DNA from: Candidatus Thiodiazotropha endoloripes
GTDB lineage: Bacteria; Pseudomonadota; Gammaproteobacteria; Chromatiales; Chromatiaceae
Length of the DNA: 64,000 nt
Direction: 5' to 3'
Assembly (NCBI RefSeq): GCF_001708965.1
Contig: NZ_LVJW01000006.1
Location: 868,001 to 932,000, forward strand
Shown piece after piece: positions 28,221-38,002 of this stretch. The notes beneath the pieces were generated by a model that did not search any database, was not told where the DNA came from, and saw only the letters and a list, made by a program, of their open reading frames with translations. A program made the position numbers and the translations under genes. How positions within the stretch are numbered: the first letter of the stretch is position 1; every line of letters starts with the position of its first letter.

Positions 28221-28593
28221 GACCTTTCAACAAGCCCTAAACAATCCCCGAGCAACCCACTAAACCAATCAAGTTTTCGCCGGTAATCAGAGGCGCAGTC
28301 AAACCCGCGCCGGACAGACAAACATAATACATAGTTATGATAGGGAATTAATTTCATAAAAAAATTTTACATTTTGAATCTTTTTGGATTTCAGGCTTAA
28401 GCAATCCCTATATCTAATGGAGATTGAATAGCTTACTAAACACCCTTCCAGCCGATTGCTAAGTGTCAAAGGTTTCAGGCAACTGTGCAGAATCAATTCA
28501 ACGCCATTTTAACTTTGATTCCGCCCTGATTTAGAGGTAGTATCCCAACCCCTCCTTCACCTGAGAACAGCCCCCGAAGAGTGGCGATTTTTA
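28221..28593. other. AT-rich leader region upstream of dusB-fis
   Basis: No gene is visible. The middle (about 28320-28400) is strikingly AT-rich with A- and T-tracts, including a run of seven A near 28357. This is the kind of bent DNA expected upstream of growth-regulated dusB-fis operons, where Fis binds its own promoter. No exact promoter can be called by eye. Confidence 0.5.
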
Positions 28594-29580
28594 ATGCGCA
28601 TTGGGTCTTATGAGATTGCGAATAATCTGCTGTTAGCGCCGATGGCCGGTGTGACAGACAGGCCGTTCAGGCAGCTCTGCAGGAGTCTGGGTGCAGGCCT
28701 GGCTGTGTCAGAGATGATCTCAGCCGATGCATCACTTTGGGGCACTAAAAAAAGTGTCAAGCGACTTGATCACGATGGCGAAGAGGCACCGATCAGCGTA
28801 CAGATTCTGGGTTCCGATCCTCAGGTGATGGCCCAGGCCGCGCAAGCCAATGTTGCCATGGGTGCTCAGATCATCGACATCAACATGGGTTGCCCGGCTA
28901 AGAAAGTGTGTAAAAAATCAGCCGGATCAGCGCTACTTAAGGACGAGTCTCTTGTGTCTGCCATACTTAAGGCAACGGTTGATGCAGTTGAGGTACCTGT
29001 AACGTTAAAGATACGCACCGGCACGGATCCGCAAAACCGAAACGGTGAACGAATTGCAGAAATCGCCGAGGATGCCGGCATTCAGGCTTTAAGCGTACAC
29101 GGTCGTACCCGGGCCTGTAAATTTGCAGGTCAGGCTGAGTATGAAACGATCGGCAAGATAAAACAAAAGGTAACCATACCGGTTATTGCAAATGGAGACA
29201 TCGACTCCCCGCAAAAAGCGGCGGAGGTCTTGGAAAAAACCGGCGCCGATGCTCTGATGATCGGACGCGCTGCGCAAGGACGCCCCTGGATCTTTAATGA
29301 GATCAGCAGTTACTTGGCAACCGGCCAGCTGTTACCAGAGCCGGAACTAGAATGGGTCGCTGACATACTAACCCGGCATGTTCAGCAGCTCTATGGATTT
29401 TATGGGGAGTACCTTGGCGTACGTATAGCTCGAAAACATATCGCCTGGTACAGCAAAGGGCACCCTGAAGGTGCCGTTTTCAGAAACAGAATAAACTATT
29501 CGGAATCACCTGCTGAGCAGCTCCAGGCGATCAAAGAGTATTTTCAGTTTCTGCGTGACAATAGGGATCTGGCAGCATGA
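28594..29580 (+). CDS. dusB: tRNA-dihydrouridine synthase B
   Basis: 328 residues. An FMN-dependent TIM-barrel enzyme that reduces uridine in the D-loop of tRNA. Hallmarks are the start MRIGSYEIANNLLLAPMAGVTDRPFR, the NMGCPAKKVCKKSAGSALL block with the catalytic Cys, LSVHGRTRACKFAG and ANGDIDSPQKA. It overlaps fis by 4 bases, as in E. coli, and so is probably subject to Fis autoregulation. Confidence 0.97.
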   Translation: MRIGSYEIANNLLLAPMAGVTDRPFRQLCRSLGAGLAVSEMISADASLWGTKKSVKRLDHDGEEAPISVQILGSDPQVMAQAAQANVAMGAQIIDINMGCPAKKVCKKSAGSALLKDESLVSAILKATVDAVEVPVTLKIRTGTDPQNRNGERIAEIAEDAGIQALSVHGRTRACKFAGQAEYETIGKIKQKVTIPVIANGDIDSPQKAAEVLEKTGADALMIGRAAQGRPWIFNEISSYLATGQLLPEPELEWVADILTRHVQQLYGFYGEYLGVRIARKHIAWYSKGHPEGAVFRNRINYSESPAEQLQAIKEYFQFLRDNRDLAA

Positions 29581-29873
29581 TGATAGAAGCGGTTTTATCC
29601 GACCAACAGAGCGAAGAATATCTGACAGTCACTCACAGCAAGAAGTCAGAACCCTTGCGCCAGTGTGTGAGTGATGCCATGCAGCGCTATTTCAACAACC
29701 TGGATGGCCATGGCGCCAATAATCTTTATCGTCTGGTGATGAATGAGGTCGAGGCCCCACTACTGGAAAGCGTCATGAAACATACCGGCGGCAACCAGAC
29801 CCAGGCGGCCACCATTTTAGGTATCAGTCGCAGTACGTTACGTAAAAAACTATCCCAGTACGACCTGGATTGA
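29577..29873 (+). CDS. fis: DNA-binding protein Fis
   Basis: 98 residues, exactly the size of E. coli Fis. A nucleoid-associated dimer that bends DNA and activates rRNA and tRNA promoters in fast growth. The C-terminal helix-turn-helix GGNQTQAATILGISRSTLRKKLSQY is nearly canonical; the N-terminal beta-hairpin arm (about 8-25) is more divergent. It overlaps the dusB stop by 4 bases. Confidence 0.97.
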   Translation: MMIEAVLSDQQSEEYLTVTHSKKSEPLRQCVSDAMQRYFNNLDGHGANNLYRLVMNEVEAPLLESVMKHTGGNQTQAATILGISRSTLRKKLSQYDLD

Positions 29874-30077
29874 TCACCGATTCCTGACGTCGGGTAGAAA
29901 TATCGCATAGATTACAGAGCACGCCTTATACAATTGAGGTTGCACCCGAAGCCTTCACTTCACAAGGGCTCAAAGCCCGTTTGGACTATTGGATCGCCGG
30001 GTTTAATAAAACCACCTTTAGAATTACATCGTGATCTATTCACAATCTGTTCATTACTACAACTAACGGTATCACTC

Positions 30078-31637
30078 ATGGCATCGATAAAACGCGCACT
30101 GATCAGTGTCTCAGACAAGACCGGCATCGTTGAATTCGCCCGCACACTGGCAGAGAAACAGGTCGAGATACTCTCCACCGGAGGTACTGCCAAACTTCTC
30201 ACTGAAAATGACGTGCCGGTTATCGAGGTTTCCGAATATACCGGCTTCCCTGAGATGATGGACGGTCGGGTTAAAACCCTGCATCCGAAAATCCACGGCG
30301 GTATCCTCGGTCGGCGCGGCACCGATGACGGGGTGATGAAAGAGAACGGTATCGGCCCGATCGACCTGATTGTGGTCAACCTCTATCCCTTCGAACAGAC
30401 CGTGGCCAATCCGGATTGCGACCTGCCCACAGCGATCGAGAACATCGATATCGGTGGCCCAACCATGCTCAGGGCCGCCGCCAAAAACCATCGGGATGTC
30501 ACCGTCGTGGTGGATGCCGCCGATTATCAGCGGGTCACAGACGAAATGGCTGCCAATGAGAACCAGCTGAGCGACAACACCCGTTTTGATCTGGCGGTCA
30601 AAACCTTTGAGCACACCGCGCGATATGATGGTGCGATCGCCAACTATCTGGGTGCCAGACTGAACAACGAAACCAGTGACTTTCCGCGCACACTCTCGAT
30701 GCAGTTCAAACAGAGTCAGACCATGCGTTATGGTGAGAATCCTCATCAGAAGGCGGCCTTCTTCGTCGAACACAAGATCGAGGAGGCCAGTGTGGCAACT
30801 GCACAACAGCTGCAGGGCAAGGAGCTCTCCTACAACAACATTGCCGATACCGATGCAGCACTGGAGTGTGTCAAGAGTTTCGATGGAGCACCGGCCTGCG
30901 TGATCGTCAAACACGCCAATCCATGTGGTGTCGCTTATGGTGAGAATCTGCTCGAGGCTTACGATCGAGCCTACAGTACCGATCCTGAATCGGCGTTTGG
31001 CGGCATTATCGCGTTCAACGGGGAACTGGACGGGGAGACCGCCAAAGCCATCGTCGACCGGCAGTTCGTTGAAGTGATCATAGCCCCCAAGGTCTCTGCC
31101 GCTGCGGTTGAAGCGGTCAGCAGTAAAAAGAATGTACGCCTGCTTGCCTGTGGCGAGTGGCTGAGTGAATCGATCCACCGTACCGAATACAAACGGGTCA
31201 ATGGCGGCCTGCTGGTACAGGATGCGGATCTGCAACTGAGTAACGAGATCAAGGTCGTCAGCAAACGACAACCCACGGAGCAGGAGATGCAGGATCTGCT
31301 GTTCACCTGGCGGGTGGCCAAATTCGTCAAGTCGAATGCCATCGTCTACGGCCGCAACGGCATGACCATCGGGGTTGGCGCCGGCCAGATGAGCCGGGTC
31401 AACTCGGCCCGTATCGCCGCCATCAAGGCCGAACACGCCAAACTGGAGGTCCAGGGCTCCGTGATGGCTTCCGATGCCTTCTTCCCGTTCCGCGACGGTA
31501 TCGACAATGCGGCGCAAGCGGGTATTGCGGCCGTCATCCAGCCCGGTGGGTCAATGCGCGACGAGGAAGCCATCGCTGCGGCTGACGAGCACGGCATGGC
31601 TATGGTTTTCACTGGCATGCGTCACTTCCGTCACTAA
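30078..31637 (+). CDS. purH: Bifunctional AICAR formyltransferase/IMP cyclohydrolase
   Basis: 519 residues from the ATG at 30078. The frame extends 48 codons further upstream without PurH resemblance. It catalyses the last two steps of IMP synthesis. The N-terminal cyclohydrolase domain has [26 protein letters not shown] and [16 protein letters not shown]. The C-terminal transformylase has the [11 protein letters not shown] motif with the catalytic Lys-His and [12 protein letters not shown]. The purD ATG overlaps its stop region by one base, forming a purHD operon. Confidence 0.98.
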   Translation: MASIKRALISVSDKTGIVEFARTLAEKQVEILSTGGTAKLLTENDVPVIEVSEYTGFPEMMDGRVKTLHPKIHGGILGRRGTDDGVMKENGIGPIDLIVVNLYPFEQTVANPDCDLPTAIENIDIGGPTMLRAAAKNHRDVTVVVDAADYQRVTDEMAANENQLSDNTRFDLAVKTFEHTARYDGAIANYLGARLNNETSDFPRTLSMQFKQSQTMRYGENPHQKAAFFVEHKIEEASVATAQQLQGKELSYNNIADTDAALECVKSFDGAPACVIVKHANPCGVAYGENLLEAYDRAYSTDPESAFGGIIAFNGELDGETAKAIVDRQFVEVIIAPKVSAAAVEAVSSKKNVRLLACGEWLSESIHRTEYKRVNGGLLVQDADLQLSNEIKVVSKRQPTEQEMQDLLFTWRVAKFVKSNAIVYGRNGMTIGVGAGQMSRVNSARIAAIKAEHAKLEVQGSVMASDAFFPFRDGIDNAAQAGIAAVIQPGGSMRDEEAIAAADEHGMAMVFTGMRHFRH

Positions 31638-32935
31638 TGAATATTCTGATAATCGGTTCGGGCGGCCGAGAACACGCCCTGGCCTGGAAAGCGGCACAAT
31701 CCCCTCTGGCAGAGAAGGTCTATGTGGCACCGGGTAATGCCGGCACGGCGCTGGAAGAGAAACTCGAAAACATCGCCATTGGTGTTGAAGAGATCGAGCA
31801 ACTGGTCAGCTTTGCACAATCGAAGCGGATCGGCCTGACCATCATCGGTCCGGAGGTCCCCCTTGTGATGGGCATCACCGACGCCTTTCAGCAGGCCGGA
31901 CTGCGCTGCTTTGGACCAACCCAGGGAGCAGCCCAGCTGGAGGGTTCAAAATCCTTCACCAAGGACTTCCTGGCCCGTCACAACATCCCCACTGCTGACT
32001 ATCAGACCTTCACGGAGATCGATAAGGCATTGGCCTATCTGCACCAGTGTGGCGCTCCCATTGTGATCAAAGCGGATGGCCTGGCTGCCGGGAAAGGGGT
32101 GATTGTCGCGATGGAGATGGAGAGCGCTGAAACAGCGGTCAAGGAGATGCTGGCAGGCAACGCTTTTGGCGAAGCGGGTCACCGGGTGGTGATCGAGGAG
32201 TTCCTTGAGGGTGAAGAGGCCAGCTTCATCGTGATGGCCGATGGTAAGCATGTGTTACCGATGGCCACCAGCCAGGATCACAAACGGGTCGGTAATGGTG
32301 ATACCGGCCTCAACACCGGAGGGATGGGGGCCTACTCCCCTGCCCCGGTGGTCACGCAATCCGTCGACCGGCGGATCATGGACGAAGTGATCCTGCCGAC
32401 CGTCAAAGGCATGGCCGATGAGGGCCTGCCTTACACCGGCTTTCTCTATGCCGGCCTGATGATCACGGCCGACGGCACACCGAAGGTTATCGAATACAAC
32501 TGCCGCTTTGGTGATCCGGAAACCCAACCGATCATGCTGCGCATGAGATCGGATCTGGTCGCTCACTGTCTGGCCGCCCTGGATGGCAACCTGGACCAGC
32601 AGACAACCGAATGGGACCCCAGGGCATCGGTTGGCGTGGTCCTGGCAGCCGGCGGTTACCCTGGAAGTTACGACAAGGGATTACCGATCTCCGGTCTACC
32701 GGAGAGTGACAACAATGAGCTTAAGGTATTCCATGCCGGAACCAGTATGGAGGGTGACGAAGTCGTCACCTCCGGAGGCCGCGTACTTTGTGCCACCGCA
32801 CTGGGAGACACAGTCACTCAGGCCCAGCAGAATGCCTATCAACTGACCCGGGCCATCCATTGGGATGGGGTCTATTTCCGTACCGATATTGCTTATCGAG
32901 CCATCGCCAGGGAACAGGCGACGGATGGTGGCTGA
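31637..32935 (+). CDS. purD: Phosphoribosylamine-glycine ligase (GAR synthetase)
   Basis: 432 residues, a full-length ATP-grasp enzyme that joins glycine to phosphoribosylamine in purine synthesis. Hallmarks are ILIIGSGGREHALAWK, IKADGLAAGKGVIVA, NTGGMGAYSPAPV and EYNCRFGDPETQ. It overlaps purH by one base and the VanZ-like gene by 11. Confidence 0.98.
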   Translation: MNILIIGSGGREHALAWKAAQSPLAEKVYVAPGNAGTALEEKLENIAIGVEEIEQLVSFAQSKRIGLTIIGPEVPLVMGITDAFQQAGLRCFGPTQGAAQLEGSKSFTKDFLARHNIPTADYQTFTEIDKALAYLHQCGAPIVIKADGLAAGKGVIVAMEMESAETAVKEMLAGNAFGEAGHRVVIEEFLEGEEASFIVMADGKHVLPMATSQDHKRVGNGDTGLNTGGMGAYSPAPVVTQSVDRRIMDEVILPTVKGMADEGLPYTGFLYAGLMITADGTPKVIEYNCRFGDPETQPIMLRMRSDLVAHCLAALDGNLDQQTTEWDPRASVGVVLAAGGYPGSYDKGLPISGLPESDNNELKVFHAGTSMEGDEVVTSGGRVLCATALGDTVTQAQQNAYQLTRAIHWDGVYFRTDIAYRAIAREQATDGG

Positions 32936-33332
32936 GCAACAGATTCCCAGGCAACGACTGCCAAGCACCCTGGTACGGGGTGGTTTGGCGATCAGCCTGG
33001 TCGCAATCTGTTTTCTGGCCTTCACACCGCTGCAGTTACCGGCTGTCAGCAGCTTGAACGACAAATTCTCCCACATTCTCGCCTTTCTCTACCTCGCGCT
33101 TTTGTGCGACTTTTCCTGGCCTGAAGCAGATTGGAATTTCACCAAAGCTCTCTCTCTGCTTGGCTATGGGTTGTTTATCGAAACTGTCCAGGCCTTTCTG
33201 CCCCATCGCTTCTTTTCCATGCTCGACCTGGCAGCGGATGGGCTTGGCCTGATCATCTACAGCATGATTCTACCCGGGCTGTTGCGTATCAATTGGATCA
33301 AACGCCTACGACAGAAAACAGCAAAGGCCTGA
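32925..33332 (+). CDS. VanZ-like family membrane protein
   Basis: 135 residues from the ATG at 32925. Three to four hydrophobic segments: AISLVAICFLAFTPLQLP, DKFSHILAFLYLALLCDF with the Asp-Lys-x-x-His typical of the VanZ family, KALSLLGYGLFIETVQAFLPHR and DLAADGLGLIIYSMILPG. The family is named for the teicoplanin-resistance protein VanZ. Stand-alone homologues like this have no established function and do not predict resistance. It is at the end of purHD, overlapping purD. Confidence 0.82.
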   Translation: MVAEQQIPRQRLPSTLVRGGLAISLVAICFLAFTPLQLPAVSSLNDKFSHILAFLYLALLCDFSWPEADWNFTKALSLLGYGLFIETVQAFLPHRFFSMLDLAADGLGLIIYSMILPGLLRINWIKRLRQKTAKA

Positions 33333-33438
33333 TCAAAAATCTCGACCCCTGAACCCGACCTGTCACGTGTGCTGTATTATTATTGAATTACCATGGAATC
33401 CGGAACCATGCATCGGACTGGGCCTGTTGTCTTTGATC

Positions 33439-33447
33439 GGGGGGGGG
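33439..33447. repeat. Run of nine G upstream of glgP
   Basis: A nine-base G homopolymer 174 bases before the glgP start. Tracts of this length are prone to slippage. The region between VanZ and glgP (33333-33620) holds no gene. Confidence 0.8.
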
Positions 33448-33620
33448 ACCGGTGAAGGATTCTAATCAGTAGAGGTGGCAATCGATGTGATTGGATTTCA
33501 TCAATCTGTGCATGCATCGGGATGGTAAAAAGTGAAATAATCAGAGGATCTGAATTTTACATCATTTACGCAACATGGAACCGCAAGGTCACAATAACAA
33601 CATAACCATATCAACAGCAT

Positions 33621-36095
33621 ATGAGCAATGACGTAACACATAGCGCATTCAAGTACGACTACCTGGGCTCTGACTCCAAGGCGATTCAAAGATCAGTCTC
33701 CAACCATCTTGTCTACACCATCGGCAAGGATCCCTTCACCGCAACCGAACATGACTGGATGATGGCCTTCAGCCATGTGGTCAGGGACCGGCTCATAGAA
33801 CGCTGGATGGAGACCCAGCGCAGCTATTACAAACACGATGCGAAACGGGTCTACTACCTGTCGATGGAGTTTCTGATCGGTCGCAGCCTGATCAACAGCC
33901 TGCTGAATATGGATATCCACAACGCCTGTGGCAAAGCACTGAAAAAACTCGGCATCGAACTCGAGCGGTTACGCAGCCTGGAGCACGATGCCGCCCTGGG
34001 CAATGGTGGACTGGGCCGACTGGCCGCCTGCTTTCTCGACTCCATGGCCAGCCTCAACATTCCGGGCTACGGTTACGGCATCCGTTTCGAATATGGCATG
34101 TTTCGCCAGCAGATCGATAACGGTAATCAGATCGAACTGCCGGAAAACTGGCTGGTACATGACAACCCCTGGGAATTCCCCCGCCCCGAAGTCTCATACC
34201 GGATACGTTATGGCGGTAGAGTCATGGAGTACCAGGACAGTAGCGGACGTCGACACTTCGATTGGATCGATGGGGATATTGTCATCGCCCAGGCCTACGA
34301 CACACCGATCCCGGGCTACCATAACGATACGGTGAACAACCTTAGACTGTGGAGCGCCAAAGCCCATGAAGCCTTCGATCTCAATCAATTCAATCAGGGG
34401 GAGTACACCGAAGCGGTAGTCGGCAAGACGCTCTCTGAAAACATCTCCAAGGTACTCTATCCCAACGACAGCTCCACCATGAACAAACTGTTGCGTCTGA
34501 AGCAGCAGTACTTTTTTGTAAGCGCATCATTAAAGGATATATTACGCCGCTTCTTCACCGACCACGACGATCTGCATGAACTGCCGGATAAAGTTGCCAT
34601 CCAGCTCAATGACACCCATCCGGCTATCGCCATCCCGGAGATGATGCGTCTGCTGATGGACAAACATCAGTTGGAGTGGCAACCCGCCTGGGAGATCACC
34701 ACCCGGGTCTTCTCCTATACCAACCACACCCTGCTGCCAGAGGCACTTGAGACCTGGCCGGTGAAAACCTTTGAAACACTGCTGCCAAGACATCTGCAGG
34801 TGATTTTGGAGATCAACCGACGCTTTCTGCTGATGCTCGGACACCGGCATCCGGGGGACATGGATATCCTGCGCAGACTCTCGATCATCGATGAAAGAGG
34901 CGAACGGCGCATCCGCATGGCCCATCTGGCCATCATCGGCAGCCATAAGGTGAACGGGGTCTCTGCACTCCACAGCGAATTGTTGCGAAACGCCACCTTC
35001 AGGGATTTTGACCGCTTCTATCCGGGCAAGATCATCAACATCACCAACGGAATCACTCCAAGGCGCTGGCTCTATCTATCCAATCGAAGACTCTCCTCGC
35101 TGATCAGCGATGCCATAGGCCCCGAATGGGTGAAGGATCTGAGCAAGATCCAACAGCTTGAAGCCTTTGCGGAGGATCATAGTTTTCAGGAAAAATTCGC
35201 CGCCATCAAACTGGCCAACAAAAAACATATCAGCAAACTGATCAACTACTTCCTGGAAAAACAGGTCGATCCCCACACCCTGTTTGATGTTCAGGTGAAA
35301 CGCATTCATGAATACAAACGCCAGCTGCTCAATCTGTTTCGCGCCATTGAACTCTACAACAGACTGGTGGATGACCCGGGATGTGCTTGTGTACCCCGCA
35401 CCTTCCTGTTCGGCGGCAAGGCGGCGCCGGGCTACAGTATGGCAAAGCTGATCATTCGACTGATCAATGATGTTGCCGATGTGATCGACAATGATCCCGC
35501 CGTGAGTGACCGACTGAAAATCATCTTCATTCCCAACTATGATGTCACCACGGCGACCGATATCATTCCCGCCGCCGAGCTGTCGCAGCAGATCTCCACC
35601 GCCGGTATGGAGGCCTCGGGCACCGGCAATATGAAACTGGCGTTGAATGGCGCCCTGACCATGGGCACCATGGATGGCGCCAATGTGGAGATGCGCGAGC
35701 AGCTAGGGGATGAGAATATTTTCATCTTCGGCCTGCAAACCGACGACATTGCCCGGCTCAATCAGCTGGGCTACCAACCGAGACAATACTATGAATCGGA
35801 TCCCAGACTCAGGCGGATCATCGACATGATTGCCAACGGTTTCTTCTCCCCTGAAGAGCCGACACGCTATCGAATGATCACCGACAGCCTGTTGAATGTA
35901 GATCATTTCAAGGTACTGGCTGACTTCGATGCCTACATTGGAATCAGCGATCAGGCCGACACCATCTATCAACAGCCCGACACCTGGAATCGTATGGCGA
36001 TCCTCAATACCGCCCGCATGGGATATTTTTCAAGCGATCGGACCATCAGTGAATATGCGGAAAAAATCTGGCAGGTTTCACCGGTATCCCGCTGA
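33621..36095 (+). CDS. glgP: Glycogen/starch/alpha-glucan phosphorylase
   Basis: 824 residues, the usual length. It releases glucose 1-phosphate from alpha-1,4-glucans with pyridoxal phosphate as cofactor. Hallmarks are RVYYLSMEFLIGRSL, AALGNGGLGRLAACFLDS, NDTHPAIAIPEMMR and the PLP-lysine motif EASGTGNMKLALNGALTMGTMDGANVE (Lys in GTGNMK). It is a single gene; no glgA, glgB or glgC is nearby. It indicates glycogen or similar storage polymer. It ends 1 base before an 8-bp hairpin. Confidence 0.98.
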   Translation: MSNDVTHSAFKYDYLGSDSKAIQRSVSNHLVYTIGKDPFTATEHDWMMAFSHVVRDRLIERWMETQRSYYKHDAKRVYYLSMEFLIGRSLINSLLNMDIHNACGKALKKLGIELERLRSLEHDAALGNGGLGRLAACFLDSMASLNIPGYGYGIRFEYGMFRQQIDNGNQIELPENWLVHDNPWEFPRPEVSYRIRYGGRVMEYQDSSGRRHFDWIDGDIVIAQAYDTPIPGYHNDTVNNLRLWSAKAHEAFDLNQFNQGEYTEAVVGKTLSENISKVLYPNDSSTMNKLLRLKQQYFFVSASLKDILRRFFTDHDDLHELPDKVAIQLNDTHPAIAIPEMMRLLMDKHQLEWQPAWEITTRVFSYTNHTLLPEALETWPVKTFETLLPRHLQVILEINRRFLLMLGHRHPGDMDILRRLSIIDERGERRIRMAHLAIIGSHKVNGVSALHSELLRNATFRDFDRFYPGKIINITNGITPRRWLYLSNRRLSSLISDAIGPEWVKDLSKIQQLEAFAEDHSFQEKFAAIKLANKKHISKLINYFLEKQVDPHTLFDVQVKRIHEYKRQLLNLFRAIELYNRLVDDPGCACVPRTFLFGGKAAPGYSMAKLIIRLINDVADVIDNDPAVSDRLKIIFIPNYDVTTATDIIPAAELSQQISTAGMEASGTGNMKLALNGALTMGTMDGANVEMREQLGDENIFIFGLQTDDIARLNQLGYQPRQYYESDPRLRRIIDMIANGFFSPEEPTRYRMITDSLLNVDHFKVLADFDAYIGISDQADTIYQQPDTWNRMAILNTARMGYFSSDRTISEYAEKIWQVSPVSR

Positions 36096-36096
36096 T

Positions 36097-36116
36097 GAGG
36101 GTTAAACGTAACCCTC
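36097..36116 (+). terminator. Hairpin directly after glgP
   Basis: Perfect 8-bp stem GAGGGTTA / TAACCCTC with the tetraloop AACG, starting 2 bases after the glgP stop. There is no U-tract, so termination is uncertain; it may protect the mRNA 3' end. Confidence 0.45.
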
Positions 36117-36137
36117 GATGCAATGGGTAATATGGGA

Positions 36138-36143
36138 TATAAT
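36138..36143 (+). promoter_or_regulatory. Candidate -10 box of the cytochrome gene
   Basis: A perfect TATAAT inside the small palindrome TGGGATATAATTCCCA, about 50 bases before the cytochrome ATG. The region 17-18 bases upstream has only a poor -35 match, so an activator may be needed. The palindrome could be an operator. Confidence 0.4.
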
Positions 36144-36193
36144 TCCCAATATATTTCAAATCCAGGAAATATGACAACTAGGGAGTGACACCC

Positions 36194-37954
36194 ATGCACG
36201 GTAAAAACCGGTGGACGATCCTATTGCTGCTGAGCCTCTCTCTGATCGCCTGCGGCGGCGGTGGCGGTGGCGGAGATGACGGGGATGACGACGATGATCA
36301 TGAAAGCGGCCCTGGTGTCAGTGATGTAAACGGTACTCACCGGGTTCTCGCGTTCAACGACCTGGGCATGCATTGCGCCGACCTGGACTATTCCACTTTC
36401 GTCATCCTGCCCCCCTTTAACGTGATCCACAGTCAGGTGGTGGCCAGGGGTAACCCACCCCGTCTGCTCGACTCCAGTGAGGTTCAGCTCAGTTATCTGG
36501 CCACGACCGATCCATCCGGCTCAATCAACTCCACCAGCCAGAACCTGGCCGGCAGCATCGATAAAACCAACTTCTGGGACACCAATCCGAATACCGGCAA
36601 CAGTTTTGTATTCGACCTTTTCGGTGATAATCCTGCGCCTGACGAAGGGTTGATGTTTGAACAGAACATGCCGGGCATTCTCAATCCATACAGCGCCAAT
36701 GATCCCCAGCCATTCAACCACTACAACGAAACAAAAAAGTGGTTCTCTGCGGAAGGCATTCCCATCCTGCCCATCGATGACAGCGGACAACTCAACGCCT
36801 ATCCACTGATGAGGGTGAGCGCACAGGAACTGAATAGTGAGGACTCACTCGCCTCACTCGACGTGGTTCTACCTGTGGCCTCTGAGGCGGACTGCCAAAA
36901 CTGCCATGCCGCCGGGGAGATCGCAGCACCCACCGACAGTGAAATTCCGTTTGAACTGCCCGACGACATCAACGATAGCAACAGTGTTCTCCAGGCTGCC
37001 AAACAGAACATACTGCTGCTGCATGATGCCGAACACGCCACCAACCTGGTGGCCAGCAAACCGGTACTCTGTGCATCCTGCCACTACTCAGCAGCACTCG
37101 ATCTGAACGGATCCGGACCAACTGGCAGTCAGCTTAACCAGGACAGCATGTCAGAGGTGATGCACAGGCATCATGGAGAGCTGACCGATGAGAGCAGTGG
37201 TGAACCGATATTTCCCAGTGACGGCACACTGCAGCAGACCTGTTATCAGTGCCATCCGGGCAAAGTCACCCAATGCCTCAGAGGGGCTATGGGCGGCGCC
37301 GGCATCGAGTGTGCCGATTGTCACGGCAGTATGCTGGCGGTGGGTCGGGAGGAGCGCTCCCCCTGGCTTGATGAGCCACGCTGTGAGTCCTGCCATACCG
37401 GGGATGCCACAAACCACCTGGGCAGTAGCATCAGACTCAGCCAGGCCTGGACCGATGATATCGATACAGCCACACCGCGCATCGCAAGCAACAAGCGATT
37501 TGCAGAGAACGACAACAGCCTCTATCGAAACAGCCTTGGCCACGGTGGTGTCGCCTGCGAGGGTTGCCACGGTTCCACCCATGCAATCTGGCCCAACGCC
37601 AATCCGCAGGCCAATGACAACCTGGCCTCGATCCAGCTACAGGGCCATGCCGGGACCGTCAGTGACTGCGCCACCTGCCATACCAGCCTGCCTCTGACCC
37701 TCTCCGGCCCCCACGGCATGCATAACGTCAACAGCCGGAGCTGGAACCTGGACCATGAAGATTTCTATGAGGCCGACCCGGACAGCTGCCGCAGCTGCCA
37801 TGGTGCCAATCTGCAAGGCACGGTACTTTCACAAACCGCCACTGACAGAACCTATCTGCGGGATGATGACGGTGAGCGTAGCCTGTTTCTGGCAAAGGGT
37901 ACGGCAGTGAGTTGCACTCTCTGTCATGAATATCCGGAGGAGGAGGATGACTGA
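36194..37954 (+). CDS. Multihaem c-type cytochrome lipoprotein (nine CXXCH)
   Basis: About 586 residues. The ATG at 36194 has GGGAG 8 bases upstream; a GTG 9 bases earlier is also possible. A lipoprotein signal peptide ends in LIACG, followed by a poly-Gly and poly-Asp linker. An N-terminal NDLGMHCADLDYSTFVILPPFN region has, from memory, relatives in other multihaem proteins. Nine CXXCH sites follow (CQNCH, CASCH, CYQCH, CADCH, CESCH, CEGCH, CATCH, CRSCH, CTLCH). It is probably an outer-membrane or periplasmic electron carrier. Partner genes are absent, so donor and acceptor are unknown. It needs the Ccm system, to which DsbD also contributes. Confidence 0.88.
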   Translation: MHGKNRWTILLLLSLSLIACGGGGGGGDDGDDDDDHESGPGVSDVNGTHRVLAFNDLGMHCADLDYSTFVILPPFNVIHSQVVARGNPPRLLDSSEVQLSYLATTDPSGSINSTSQNLAGSIDKTNFWDTNPNTGNSFVFDLFGDNPAPDEGLMFEQNMPGILNPYSANDPQPFNHYNETKKWFSAEGIPILPIDDSGQLNAYPLMRVSAQELNSEDSLASLDVVLPVASEADCQNCHAAGEIAAPTDSEIPFELPDDINDSNSVLQAAKQNILLLHDAEHATNLVASKPVLCASCHYSAALDLNGSGPTGSQLNQDSMSEVMHRHHGELTDESSGEPIFPSDGTLQQTCYQCHPGKVTQCLRGAMGGAGIECADCHGSMLAVGREERSPWLDEPRCESCHTGDATNHLGSSIRLSQAWTDDIDTATPRIASNKRFAENDNSLYRNSLGHGGVACEGCHGSTHAIWPNANPQANDNLASIQLQGHAGTVSDCATCHTSLPLTLSGPHGMHNVNSRSWNLDHEDFYEADPDSCRSCHGANLQGTVLSQTATDRTYLRDDDGERSLFLAKGTAVSCTLCHEYPEEEDD

Positions 37955-38002
37955 TGAGCCTAGTCTGTAAACCCGACAAACCCAGAGTATGCAGTAAGCG
38001 GT

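Noticed and set aside
28221-28593. Riboswitch or small RNA upstream of dusB
   Set aside because: Only AT-rich sequence without stable stems or known conserved boxes was visible.
32925-33332. Teicoplanin resistance gene vanZ
   Set aside because: Only the broad VanZ-like membrane family is supported; no van cluster is present, and such homologues are common with unrelated or unknown roles.
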